NCBI RefSeq assembly: GCF_027853335.1
Contig: NZ_JAFEUS010000002.1
Location: 2,749,294-2,813,293 of the forward strand
Reading direction: 5' to 3'
DNA: 64,000 bases
Origin: Leucobacter sp. UCMA 4100
GTDB lineage: Bacteria > Actinomycetota > Actinomycetes > Actinomycetales > Microbacteriaceae
Part shown: positions 26,816 to 35,159 of the stretch, piece by piece
Layout of the letters: each line of letters opens with the position of its first letter
Position numbering within the stretch: position 1 is the stretch's first letter
Translations under genes and position numbers: made by a program
The notes under the pieces: generated by a model
Seen by the model: only the letters and a program-made list of their open reading frames with translations
The model's database searches: none
What the model was told of the DNA's origin: nothing

Positions 26816-26854
26816 AGGGCAGGGCTTCGGGGTTTCCCGGGGCCCTGCCCTTTT
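26816..26854 (+). terminator. tig terminator
   Basis: GGGCAGGGC paired with GCCCTGCCC followed by TTTT. Confidence 0.85.
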
Positions 26855-26937
26855 GTGTGCCGAGGGCGAACACCGCGATGTTTGCGAGAATTCTTCGGTA
26901 GTCTCGATCCCAGTAGATACGTTGAATGGAGCTACAC

Positions 26938-27525
26938 ATGGTTGAAACGGCAATGCGCCCCGACAGTGTTTTTGATCGCCTCCTGAAGGACCGGATTATC
27001 TGGCTCGGCTCTGAGGTGCGAGACGAGAACGCCAATGAGATTTGTGCGAAGATGCTTCTGCTCGCGGCAGAAGATCCAGAGGCAGATATTTACCTGTACA
27101 TCAACTCGCCTGGTGGATCAATCACCGCTGGCATGGCCATCTATGACACGATGCAGTTCGTGCCCAATGACATCGTGACCGTTGGTATCGGCATGGCGGC
27201 ATCGATGGGGCAGTTCTTGCTCACCGCAGGCACCAAGGGCAAGCGCTACATCACCCCGAACGCTCGCGTACTCTTGCACCAGCCCCACGGTGGCTTTGGC
27301 GGCACCGCGAGCGACATTCAGACCCAGGCTGCGCTCATCGTCTCGATGAAGAACCGTCTCGCGGCGATTACCGCGGCTCAGACCGGTAAAACGGTCGAGC
27401 AGGTCAACGAAGATGGCGATCGTGACCGTTGGTTCACCGCTGAAGAAGCACTTGAGTACGGCTTTGTCGACTTCATTCGTGAGTCGGCGAGCGAGGTCGT
27501 TGGCGGCGGCGGAACGCACGCGTAA
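26938..27525 (+). CDS. clpP1: ATP-dependent Clp protease proteolytic subunit ClpP1
   Basis: 195-residue serine peptidase. The catalytic Ser is in GMAASMGQF, His in LLHQPHGG and the Asp later. The oxyanion strand [11 protein letters not shown] is present. The first of two adjacent ClpP paralogues, which in Actinobacteria assemble into a mixed ClpP1P2 tetradecamer fed by ClpX or ClpC. Start ATG 26938 with GGAGC upstream; the in-frame ATG at 26926 is less well placed. 24 nt before clpP2. Confidence 0.94.
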   Translation: MVETAMRPDSVFDRLLKDRIIWLGSEVRDENANEICAKMLLLAAEDPEADIYLYINSPGGSITAGMAIYDTMQFVPNDIVTVGIGMAASMGQFLLTAGTKGKRYITPNARVLLHQPHGGFGGTASDIQTQAALIVSMKNRLAAITAAQTGKTVEQVNEDGDRDRWFTAEEALEYGFVDFIRESASEVVGGGGTHA

Positions 27526-27549
27526 GCACTGAATAACGGAGAACCAGAC

Positions 27550-28176
27550 ATGTCACAACTGCAAATGCCCGAATCACGGTACATTCTTCCCTCATTCGAA
27601 GAGCGCACAGCGTACGGCTTCAAGAACACCAACCCGTACACCAAGCTCTTCGAAGACCGCATCATCTTCCTCGGTGTGCAGGTCGATGATGCCTCAGCCG
27701 ACGATGTTATGGCCCAGCTGCTCGTGCTCGAGAGCCAGGACACCGAGCGCGACATTACGATGTACATCAACTCACCCGGCGGATCATTCACCGCGATGAC
27801 CGCTATCTATGACACGATGCAGTACATTAAGCCGCATATCCAGACCGTCTGCCTCGGCCAGGCAGCCTCGGCCGCAGCGGTTCTGCTCGCTGGCGGAACC
27901 CCGGGCAAACGTCTCGCGCTTCCGAACGCACGCATCCTGATTCACCAGCCTTCATCGGGCCAGGGTGGGCAGGGTCAGGCCTCTGATATCGAGATTCAGG
28001 CGAAAGAGATTCTGCGCATGCGTGAGTGGCTCGAAGAGACGCTCTCGAAGCACACGAACAAGTCGATTGAAGAGGTGCACCGCGATATCGACCGAGACAA
28101 GATTCTCGGCGCCCAGGAGGCACTCGAGTACGGTCTCGTAGACCAGGTGCTCACAAGCCGCAAGAACCCGCTCTAA
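27550..28176 (+). CDS. clpP2: ATP-dependent Clp protease proteolytic subunit ClpP2
   Basis: 208 residues. Catalytic Ser in [11 protein letters not shown], His in [14 protein letters not shown] and Asp in DRDKIL. The N-terminal extension [18 protein letters not shown] is typical of the second actinobacterial ClpP, which carries the main ATPase docking surface. In one operon with clpP1; a hairpin follows before clpX. Confidence 0.94.
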   Translation: MSQLQMPESRYILPSFEERTAYGFKNTNPYTKLFEDRIIFLGVQVDDASADDVMAQLLVLESQDTERDITMYINSPGGSFTAMTAIYDTMQYIKPHIQTVCLGQAASAAAVLLAGGTPGKRLALPNARILIHQPSSGQGGQGQASDIEIQAKEILRMREWLEETLSKHTNKSIEEVHRDIDRDKILGAQEALEYGLVDQVLTSRKNPL

Positions 28177-28183
28177 GCAACGA

Positions 28184-28224
28184 ATGATCGACGCGCCACG
28201 GTAGCCCCGCGGCGCGTCGATCAT
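28184..28224 (+). terminator. Hairpin after clpP1-clpP2
   Basis: 14-bp perfect stem ATGATCGACGCGCC with its complement at 28211-28224; probably ends the clpP transcript, with clpX starting from its own promoter. Confidence 0.7.
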
Positions 28225-28242
28225 CTTTGTCAGTGGTACATA

Positions 28243-28248
28243 CTAGGC
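28243..28248 (+). promoter_or_regulatory. Probable clpX -10 box
   Basis: TACT-type element (ATACTAGG) just after the clpP2 terminator, about 45 nt before the clpX ATG. The hexamer boundary is approximate and no clear -35 is seen. Confidence 0.35.
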
Positions 28249-28291
28249 TCGAAGCAGTACGAAACTTCACGACCAATCGGAAGGAACATTC

Positions 28292-29575
28292 ATGGCGAAG
28301 ATCGGTGAAACTGGCGATTTACTCAAGTGTTCCTTCTGCGGCAAATCGCAGAAGCAGGTCGCCCAGCTCATCGCCGGCCCGCAAATCTATATTTGCGACG
28401 AGTGCGTGAACCTCTGCAACGAAATCATTGAAGAGCGTACCCAGGAAGCCGAGGCCGTCGAAGAAGAGGCGTTCTCGCTTTCAAAGCCCAAAGAAATTGC
28501 TGCCTTCCTCGACGAGTACGTCATCGCTCAGAAAGACGCGAAGCAGTCTTTGGCCGTCGCGGTCTACAACCATTACAAGCGAGTGAAGGCACTCCAGCGC
28601 CTGTCGCCGGCTGAGGCCGCGTCAGAAGACGTTGAGATTCAAAAGTCGAACATTCTGCTCATGGGGCCCACCGGTTGCGGCAAGACCTACCTTGCTCAAT
28701 CGCTCGCGCGTCAGCTGAATGTTCCCTTTGCTGTTGCCGATGCGACCGCCCTCACCGAGGCCGGCTACGTCGGCGAAGACGTCGAGAACATTCTGCTCAA
28801 GCTCGTGCAGGCTGCTGACTACGACGTGAAGCGTGCCGAGACCGGCATTATCTACATCGACGAGATCGATAAGATTGCCCGCAAGTCCGAGAACCCCTCG
28901 ATCACCCGCGATGTTTCAGGCGAGGGCGTGCAGCAGGCGCTCCTGAAAATTCTCGAGGGCACCGAAGCCTCAATTCCGCCCCAGGGTGGGCGCAAACACC
29001 CCAACACCGAGATGATCCATCTCGACACCACAAACATTCTCTTCATCGTTGCCGGCGCCTTTGCCGGCCTTGAAGAAATTATTGCTGCCCGAACGGGTAA
29101 GGGCGGGGTAGGCTTTGGCTCACCGCTCAGCACCAAACAAGATCAAGATGATCTCTTCTCACGTGCGCTTCCCGAAGACCTCCACAAGTTTGGGCTCATC
29201 CCAGAGTTCATCGGCAGGCTCCCAGTCATCGCCACCGTCAAGCAACTCGATATTGAGTCGCTTGAGCGGGTGCTCACCGAGCCGAAGAACGCGCTAGTGA
29301 AGCAGTACCAGCGCATGTTTGAACTCGACGAGGTCGACCTCGAATTCGAGCCTGGTGCGATCACCGAGATTGCGAAGCTCGCAACCGAGCGTAAAACAGG
29401 CGCGCGTGGTCTGAGGGCAATCCTCGAATCGGTGCTGCAGCCCATCATGTTCGATATCCCAAGCAACGAAGCGGTCTCGAAAGTGATCATTACCGCTGAG
29501 CTCATTCGCGGTGAGGCGCCACCACGCATGCTTGGCACGCGCCCGGCCGCAGCCGCAGAAGAACAGTCGGCCTAG
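28292..29575 (+). CDS. clpX: Clp protease ATP-binding subunit ClpX
   Basis: 427-residue AAA+ unfoldase. The N-terminal C4 zinc domain reads [11 protein letters not shown] and CDECVNLC (about 13-42). Walker A GPTGCGKT is near 127, Walker [11 protein letters not shown], and the IGF-type loop region before [15 protein letters not shown]. It feeds substrates to ClpP1P2 or remodels proteins alone. GGAAGGAACATTC precedes the ATG. Confidence 0.97.
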   Translation: MAKIGETGDLLKCSFCGKSQKQVAQLIAGPQIYICDECVNLCNEIIEERTQEAEAVEEEAFSLSKPKEIAAFLDEYVIAQKDAKQSLAVAVYNHYKRVKALQRLSPAEAASEDVEIQKSNILLMGPTGCGKTYLAQSLARQLNVPFAVADATALTEAGYVGEDVENILLKLVQAADYDVKRAETGIIYIDEIDKIARKSENPSITRDVSGEGVQQALLKILEGTEASIPPQGGRKHPNTEMIHLDTTNILFIVAGAFAGLEEIIAARTGKGGVGFGSPLSTKQDQDDLFSRALPEDLHKFGLIPEFIGRLPVIATVKQLDIESLERVLTEPKNALVKQYQRMFELDEVDLEFEPGAITEIAKLATERKTGARGLRAILESVLQPIMFDIPSNEAVSKVIITAELIRGEAPPRMLGTRPAAAAEEQSA

Positions 29576-29620
29576 GCTCGGCTGAACTGCACCACCAGCA
29601 GTGGCATGCCCGGTCTATCG

Positions 29621-30214
29621 CTAGCCAGCGTTCAGCGAGCACTCAAAGTTCACGAGCATGGCGGCATCAGTAGCCTCGCCATCAGTAAACGCCAGCACTT
29701 CACAGAGCCCGCGGTCGCTCGTCAGCGTTTGTGCGATTTCATCGCCAGAGGTCTCTTCGCTGACCTGCGTAAAGCCGCCGTCGCTCGCAAACTGCTTCAA
29801 GAGCGAACTTGCGGCGTCCTTGTCAGAGGCTTTGACAACGATAAACCATGAGGTGGCCGATCGTTCACCCGCATCATCAACGCCCTCCTGAGAGAACGGG
29901 AACACGTCGAGCGGCAGGCTTGACGGTAGCGTCGTGCTCTTCTCAACGGGAGTGGGCTTGCGCCCCTCGATATCGGTGAGCGTACTGGGATCATCAACTC
30001 CGAGTGCGGCGCCGCCGTCTTCTTGCTCGCCAGGAATCTTTGAGCCAGGACGAGGCGGGACACTATCGGCACCCGTGGCGGCGGAAGAGAGATTGCCGAT
30101 CTGACCCGGTTTCAAGAGGGAACCGGGCGCGACATCACTCCCGGCACAGCCACTCAGCGCTACGACGAGAGCCGATACGGCGGCTCCGATCAGGATCTTC
30201 TTCGCAGGAGTCAT
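29621..30214 (-). CDS. Lipoprotein of unknown function (197 aa)
   Basis: Signal peptide with lipobox LSGC (lipidated Cys at about 23). An Asp/Pro/Ser-rich linker follows (about 25-95) and then a C-terminal domain with two further cysteines (GLCEVLAF and NFECSL), which could form a disulfide. No family recognised. The ATG directly abuts the TAA of the 88-residue gene upstream, so translation is coupled. It ends the mgtE-side block transcribed toward clpX. Confidence 0.7.
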   Translation of the reverse strand: MTPAKKILIGAAVSALVVALSGCAGSDVAPGSLLKPGQIGNLSSAATGADSVPPRPGSKIPGEQEDGGAALGVDDPSTLTDIEGRKPTPVEKSTTLPSSLPLDVFPFSQEGVDDAGERSATSWFIVVKASDKDAASSLLKQFASDGGFTQVSEETSGDEIAQTLTSDRGLCEVLAFTDGEATDAAMLVNFECSLNAG

Positions 30215-30481
30215 TTACTCACTCAGCCAATCATCGTCGTCATCATCGTCAACAGCATCACTGACGGTGCTCCCCATAGTACCGGTCACGACTGAGCCGG
30301 TTCTATCGAGCGTAATGACCGCATCGTCAGAGCGAGTGCAGACGGGAAGCCCCTCGAGCCAGGTCAGCGTCCAGCTGCCCTGAAATCCATCGGCGTCGAG
30401 CGTTGCGATGGCGTCATGCAACTCGGCCGGGACCGTGGGGTGCGGGCGAGTGCCTGCACCCCAACGGACTCCAATGCGCAT
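30215..30481 (-). CDS. Hypothetical protein downstream of valS (88 aa)
   Basis: Begins MRIGVRWGAGTRPHPTVP; the middle GSWTLTWLEGLPVC looks like a beta-rich core, and the end is a run of seven Asp followed by WLSE. Not recognised. It starts 3 nt after the valS stop, in one operon with valS and the lipoprotein gene. The poly-Asp tail is encoded by GAT/GAC repeats, so its length may vary. Confidence 0.65.
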   Translation of the reverse strand: MRIGVRWGAGTRPHPTVPAELHDAIATLDADGFQGSWTLTWLEGLPVCTRSDDAVITLDRTGSVVTGTMGSTVSDAVDDDDDDDWLSE

Positions 30482-30484
30482 GAA

Positions 30485-33070
30485 CTATCGATCCTCGAGC
30501 TGCAGATCAACAGCGAGAATCTCGATGTGAGCTGCTTCGGTCGCGGTGTACACAAGCTCTTCGATGTGACCCACCGAGGTGAGGTCACCCTCGGCTGCAC
30601 GAAGCTGCTCGAGCAACGGCTGCGGGCCGCCAACCTCAACGCGCGTCGCAACCGTCTTCTGTGAGACCTTGGCCGTTGACTTAGCGCCACGAATGCCGAT
30701 GAGCGCCTGGCTTACGGCGTCAAGTGTGGCTGACGTTGCCTCGCCCGAGTGCTCGGTGAGTTCTTCGGCGACCGGCCAAGCAGCCTGGTGCACCGAGCCC
30801 TCGTTGAACCACGACCATACCTCTTCGGTTGCGAACGGAATGAACGGAGCAAAGAGCCTGGCGTATACCGAGAGCGCAACGCGCAGGGCGGCGACGGCCG
30901 AGGCCTGGGCCTGGCCGACCTCGCCATGGGCGCGGTCTTTCACGAGCTCAAGATAGTCGTCGCAGAAGGTCCAGAAGCTCGACTCGGTGATCTCGAGCGC
31001 GCGGGCGTGATCGTACGACTCGAACGCGGCGGTCGCGTCACGGACGACTCCCGCGAGGGTCTTCAGCATGCTCTGATCGAGCAGCTCAGTGACCGTTGCA
31101 CCCGGCGTAGCCTCGAATCCGAGCGTGAACTTCGACGCGTTCAGCACCTTGATCGCAAGGCGTCGGCCGATCTTGATTTGCGTCGGGTTCTGCGGATCGA
31201 ATGAGGCGTCGGTACCGAGCTTCGCTGAGGCTGCCCAGTAGCGTACGGCGTCAGAACCATGCTGGTCGAGCATGCTTGCTGGGGTGACGACGTTACCCTT
31301 CGATTTCGACATCTTTTTGCGGTCGGGGTCGAGGATCCACCCTGAGATGCCCGCGTTCTTCCAGGGCAGGGTCGATGCCTCGAGCTCTGAGCGCAGAAGC
31401 GTTGAGAAGAGCCAGGTACGAATAATGTCCTGGCCCTGGGGGCGAAGATCGTAGGGGTACACGAGGTCGAAGAGCTCGGCATCGCGCTCCCAGCCGCCAG
31501 CGAGCTGCGGAGTGATTGATGAGGTCGCCCACGTGTCCATGACGTCGACCTCGCCGATGAAGCCGCCTGCTTCTCCGCGCTGCTGTTCGGTGTAGCCCGA
31601 GGGCACATCACTCGATGGGTCAACCGGAAGCTGAGCCTCGGTCGGCAGAATCGGCGCGTCAAAGTTTGGCTCGCCGGCGTCGTTGAGCGGGTACCACACG
31701 GGAATGGGCACGCCGAAGAAGCGCTGGCGAGAAATCAGCCAGTCACCCGAGAGGCCCTCAACCCAGTTCTCATAGCGAACCCGCATGAAGTCAGGGTGCC
31801 ACGAGAGTGCCTTGCCGTGAGCAAGGAGACGCTCGCGGAGTGCCTCATCATGGGCGCCATTCTTGATGTACCACTGCCTCGTCGAGACGATCTCGAGCGG
31901 CTTGTCGCCCTTCTCAAAGAACTTCACGGGGTGGGTGATGTTGCGAATCTCGCCGATGAGCTCACCCGAGGCTTGAAGCGCCTCTACGATGATCTTCTTT
32001 GCGCTGAACACAGTCTTGCCGGCGATGCTCTCGTAGTGCTCGCGGCCTGCCTCGCTCGTGATCGCCTCGGGGGCTTCTGAGAGAACGCGGCCGTCGAAAC
32101 CGAGAATTGCACGGTTTGGCAGGTGGAGCTCGCGCCACCACACCACGTCGGTCACGTCGCCGAAGGTACACACCATCGCGATACCCGTGCCCTTGTCTTG
32201 CTGAGCCAGGTGGTGGGCAACGATGGGAACCTCGACGTCGAAGAGCGGCGTGCGCACGGTCGTACCGAAACGGTCTTTGTAGCGCTCGTCATCGGGGTGA
32301 GCCACGAGTGCGACACAGGCGGCTAGGAGCTCTGGCCGTGTCGTGTCGATGACGATGTCGTCGCTGCCATCGGTTGGGTGGAACGCGAGGGCGTGATAAG
32401 CGCTTGGCTGATCGCGGTCTTCAAGCTCGGCCTGGGCAACAGCGGTGCGGAACGTGATGTCCCAGAGCGTCGGAGCCTGAGCCTGGTACGCCTCGCCTCG
32501 CTCGATGTTGCGAATGAAGGCGAGCTGCGAAGCACGGAGCGACTCGGGGCCGATTGTGCGGTAGCTCTGCTTCCAATCGACCGAGAGGCCCAGGGTGCGC
32601 CAGAGGTCTTCGAAGAGCTTCTCGTCTTCGAGGGTCAGCTGCTCGCAGAGCTCAATGAAGTTGCGGCGCGACACGGGCTGCTGGTCTGCAGGCTTGATGT
32701 TCTTGCCGTCGGTGCCCTGGTGTGGGGGCACGAAATTGTCGACGTAGGGGAGCGAAGGATCGCAGCGAACGCCATAGTAGTTTTGCACGCGACGCTCGGT
32801 TGGCAGTCCATTGTCGTCCCACCCCATGGGGTAGAAGACGCGCTTGCCATTCATTCGTTGGAAGCGAGCTACGACATCGGTGTGCGTGTAGCTAAAGACG
32901 TGGCCGACGTGCAGTGAACCTGAAGCGGTTGGCGGGGGAGTGTCGATGCTGTACACGCACTCACGAGTGGCGCCCTCTCGGTTGAAGGCGTAGGTGCCCT
33001 GCGCTTCCCAGGTTTCACCCCACTTCTCTTCGAGACCTTCAAGCTTTGGCTTGTCGGGAATGGCAGTCAT
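30485..33070 (-). CDS. valS: Valyl-tRNA synthetase
   Basis: 861-residue class I synthetase. HIGH-type motif SLHVGHVFSY is near residue 51-60, the editing domain in the middle, and KKMSKSKGN near 580. The C-terminus after the anticodon-binding domain ends without the long coiled-coil arm of E. coli-type ValRS. The insertion around NFVPPHQGTDGKNIKPADQQ is unlike that group too; both features suggest the archaeal-like ValRS lineage. Start ATG 33070 with CCAGGAG upstream. Confidence 0.95.
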   Translation of the reverse strand: MTAIPDKPKLEGLEEKWGETWEAQGTYAFNREGATRECVYSIDTPPPTASGSLHVGHVFSYTHTDVVARFQRMNGKRVFYPMGWDDNGLPTERRVQNYYGVRCDPSLPYVDNFVPPHQGTDGKNIKPADQQPVSRRNFIELCEQLTLEDEKLFEDLWRTLGLSVDWKQSYRTIGPESLRASQLAFIRNIERGEAYQAQAPTLWDITFRTAVAQAELEDRDQPSAYHALAFHPTDGSDDIVIDTTRPELLAACVALVAHPDDERYKDRFGTTVRTPLFDVEVPIVAHHLAQQDKGTGIAMVCTFGDVTDVVWWRELHLPNRAILGFDGRVLSEAPEAITSEAGREHYESIAGKTVFSAKKIIVEALQASGELIGEIRNITHPVKFFEKGDKPLEIVSTRQWYIKNGAHDEALRERLLAHGKALSWHPDFMRVRYENWVEGLSGDWLISRQRFFGVPIPVWYPLNDAGEPNFDAPILPTEAQLPVDPSSDVPSGYTEQQRGEAGGFIGEVDVMDTWATSSITPQLAGGWERDAELFDLVYPYDLRPQGQDIIRTWLFSTLLRSELEASTLPWKNAGISGWILDPDRKKMSKSKGNVVTPASMLDQHGSDAVRYWAASAKLGTDASFDPQNPTQIKIGRRLAIKVLNASKFTLGFEATPGATVTELLDQSMLKTLAGVVRDATAAFESYDHARALEITESSFWTFCDDYLELVKDRAHGEVGQAQASAVAALRVALSVYARLFAPFIPFATEEVWSWFNEGSVHQAAWPVAEELTEHSGEATSATLDAVSQALIGIRGAKSTAKVSQKTVATRVEVGGPQPLLEQLRAAEGDLTSVGHIEELVYTATEAAHIEILAVDLQLEDR

Positions 33071-33096
33071 GACGCTCCTGGATCGTAGTAATGGGT

Positions 33097-33122
33097 GTGC
33101 CACCGTGAAAACACGGTGGCAC
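33097..33122. terminator. Hairpin between mgtE and valS
   Basis: GTGCCACCGTG, AAAA loop, CACGGTGGCAC: 11-bp perfect stem that would end mgtE transcripts before valS. Confidence 0.65.
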
Positions 33123-33207
33123 ATCGTGGCTCACTGCATCATTCTAGCGGGTCTGAGCGGCGTGGCCGCTGCCCGCGATGCTTGCGTGAGAAGGGCGGGA
33201 ATGGTGG

Positions 33208-34569
33208 TTAGATTTGCAGAATCGCTCGTGCGATCAAGAAGTAGAGCACGAGGCCGGTCGCATCGACGAACGTCGTGATGAACGGGTTCGAGAAGACCGC
33301 TGGGTCAACCTTGATGGCCTTTGCCGCGATCGGCATCGCGCCACCGATCGTCGCTGCCACGGTACACACCGCGATGAGGGTGAGGCCGATGACGGCGCCG
33401 ATCTTAAAGTCATAGATGAAGCCGGTGATGGTGAACCCGATAAGCCCCAGCATGCAGCCCAGCAAGAAGCCGACTCGAACTTCGCGGCCGATGACCTTCA
33501 AGATGTCTTCGGTTCGCACATCGTCGAGCGCGAGCGCACGGGTCACGGTCGTCGCTGCCTGGTTACCGGTGTTGCCACCGGTGCCGATGAGTAGTGGCAC
33601 GAAGAGCGCGAGCACGGTCACCTCGGCGAGGGTGTCTTCGAACACCGAGAGCACCTGCACCGTCAGCGTCGCGCCAATGGCCAGTACGAGCAGCCAGACG
33701 ATGCGCGAGTTGACGAGGGTTGAGATCGGCGTCGAGAGGTAGGGGCGGCGCAGCGGCTCAACACCACCCTGTCGAGCCGCATCTTCTGAATCTTCGAGCT
33801 CAAGAATGCGCACCGCGTCGTCAATCGTGAAGATACCGACGAGACGACGCTCGCGGTCGACGATCGGCATCGCGTTCACCGTGAGGTCGGCCATGCGGCG
33901 TGCGACAACCTCGGCCTTCTCGGTCACGACCGCGGTGTAGGGGTCTTGCATGAGCGTGCCAATGAGCGTTCCAGGCTCGGCGCCGAGCACTTGCCTGAGG
34001 CTCACCACGCCAACGACGTGGCGGCTCTCGTCGATGACCGGAATGAGGTAGATGGTTTCGGCATCGTTGAGGTCTCGCTTCACGCGCTCCATCGTCGTCT
34101 CGACGGTGTAGCTCTCTTTGGTCGAGATAAGCTCGGGGCTCATGCGTCGCCCGATCGAGCCGAGTGGGTAGCCCATGAGCGCCGAGGTCACCTGGCGCTC
34201 TTCAGACGACAACCCCTTCAGGAGCCGCGGGGCAACCTTTGACGGCAGCTCGTCGAGCAGCCAGACCCGGTCGTCAGGGTCGAGCCCAGTGAAGATCTCA
34301 GCAACCTCTGAGTCTTGCAAACCGTGCAAGAGATCACCCTGCAGCGCGGGGTCGAGCAGTTCGAAGACGGCGAGGGCTCGATCTTTTTGGAGCAGACGGT
34401 AGAGAACAGCACGGTGCTGCTCACTCAAGCGCTCGAGCACGAGCACGATTTCGTCGACTGAGAGTGGCGTCAGGGTGTGCGACACGGCGACAAGGTCGCG
34501 GTCGGTCACCTGTTGAACCACGGTATCAACGATCTCGTTGATGTTGACGTCTGCTACTTCTGGGGTCAT
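33208..34569 (-). CDS. mgtE: Magnesium transporter MgtE
   Basis: 453 residues. The cytoplasmic MgtE N-domain is about 20-135. A CBS pair follows, with IPVIDESRHVVGVVSLR and MPIVDRERRLVGIFTIDD. Five C-terminal transmembrane segments include the conserved GTGGNTGNQAAT pore region. A Mg2+-selective channel gated by Mg2+ binding to the N and CBS domains. Start ATG 34569 (sequence MTPEVADVN); the extra residues upstream in frame belong to the leader. A long structured leader precedes it. Confidence 0.94.
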   Translation of the reverse strand: MTPEVADVNINEIVDTVVQQVTDRDLVAVSHTLTPLSVDEIVLVLERLSEQHRAVLYRLLQKDRALAVFELLDPALQGDLLHGLQDSEVAEIFTGLDPDDRVWLLDELPSKVAPRLLKGLSSEERQVTSALMGYPLGSIGRRMSPELISTKESYTVETTMERVKRDLNDAETIYLIPVIDESRHVVGVVSLRQVLGAEPGTLIGTLMQDPYTAVVTEKAEVVARRMADLTVNAMPIVDRERRLVGIFTIDDAVRILELEDSEDAARQGGVEPLRRPYLSTPISTLVNSRIVWLLVLAIGATLTVQVLSVFEDTLAEVTVLALFVPLLIGTGGNTGNQAATTVTRALALDDVRTEDILKVIGREVRVGFLLGCMLGLIGFTITGFIYDFKIGAVIGLTLIAVCTVAATIGGAMPIAAKAIKVDPAVFSNPFITTFVDATGLVLYFLIARAILQI

Positions 34570-34850
34570 AGCGATCTCACTTTGGTGTTGGGCACGGTGC
34601 ACATGCACCGCCAAGGAACGATGAATCGTTGGGCCACAAGAGGGCCCGCAAAGCGCCGGAGATCGAAAGCCCGAACCATGAAGCGCGTCGCGCTTCGATT
34701 ACCGGGTAAAACCATGGAGGCGGATCTCCGGCCTCGGACTAGAACTGTCTGAAGACATCGGGACTTCTCACCTCACTTCGGTAGGGAGTGGAGCGCGGCA
34801 TGCGCTGGCTGCACCCATACGTGCGCCATATCGTCAACTCTAGCAGGTGA
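34570..34850 (-). promoter_or_regulatory. Long structured mgtE leader, candidate Mg2+ riboswitch
   Basis: About 280 nt without a gene. On the minus strand it contains AGTGAGGTGAGAAGTCCC. Next comes a closing helix CCGGAGATC...GATCTCCGG that encloses hairpin GAAGCG-CGACG-CGCTTC. Then come a GGGCC/GGCCC hairpin and a GGCGGTGCA/TGCACCGTGCC hairpin close to the start codon. M-box riboswitches control mgtE in other bacteria and a GGTGAG element is shared, but I cannot align the full M-box consensus, so the class is open. Confidence 0.45.
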
Positions 34851-34938
34851 AGCTGTGGCCAATGGTGGCTTGTGAGTGAACGCTTCACGCTCCGAGTTCA
34901 GCGATACAGAGCATATCGGCAGCCGTCTTGCGCTACGC

Positions 34939-34944
34939 TAATAT
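34939..34944 (+). promoter_or_regulatory. -10 box of the ileS leader
   Basis: TAATAT, placing the transcript start near 34951, just before the T-box stem I. The -35 region is weak. Confidence 0.5.
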
Positions 34945-34950
34945 GCAACG

Positions 34951-35159
34951 ACTTTGAACCGGCAATCACCGGGGAGTTTTTGGAAGAACGGCGCGCGGCA
35001 ACGTGCGCCCAGTAGAACCGAACGGTCACGGCCCGTTATCGCCGAATGAAGTGACGCGTCAGTGCTCCTGATACGTAAAGCGGGTGGTACCGCGGGGAAC
35101 GCTCCCACAGCGATCCTCGTCCCGGCAAAGAATGTATTGCCCGGAAGCCGAAGGACCCC
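34951..35159 (+). promoter_or_regulatory. T-box riboswitch, isoleucine, ultrashort stem I
   Basis: The compact stem-loop ACCGGCA-ATC-ACCGGGG carries the Ile specifier codon ATC at 34965-34967. The conserved T-box bulge sequence GCGGGTGGTACCGCGG is at 35080-35095 and binds the uncharged tRNA acceptor end. The stretch after it covers the ileS ribosome-binding site GAAGGACC and has no T-run, so control is probably translational, as in other actinobacterial ileS leaders. Confidence 0.9.

Noticed and set aside
29606..29891. Plus-strand frames after clpX
   Set aside because: They are shadows of the lipoprotein gene on the other strand.
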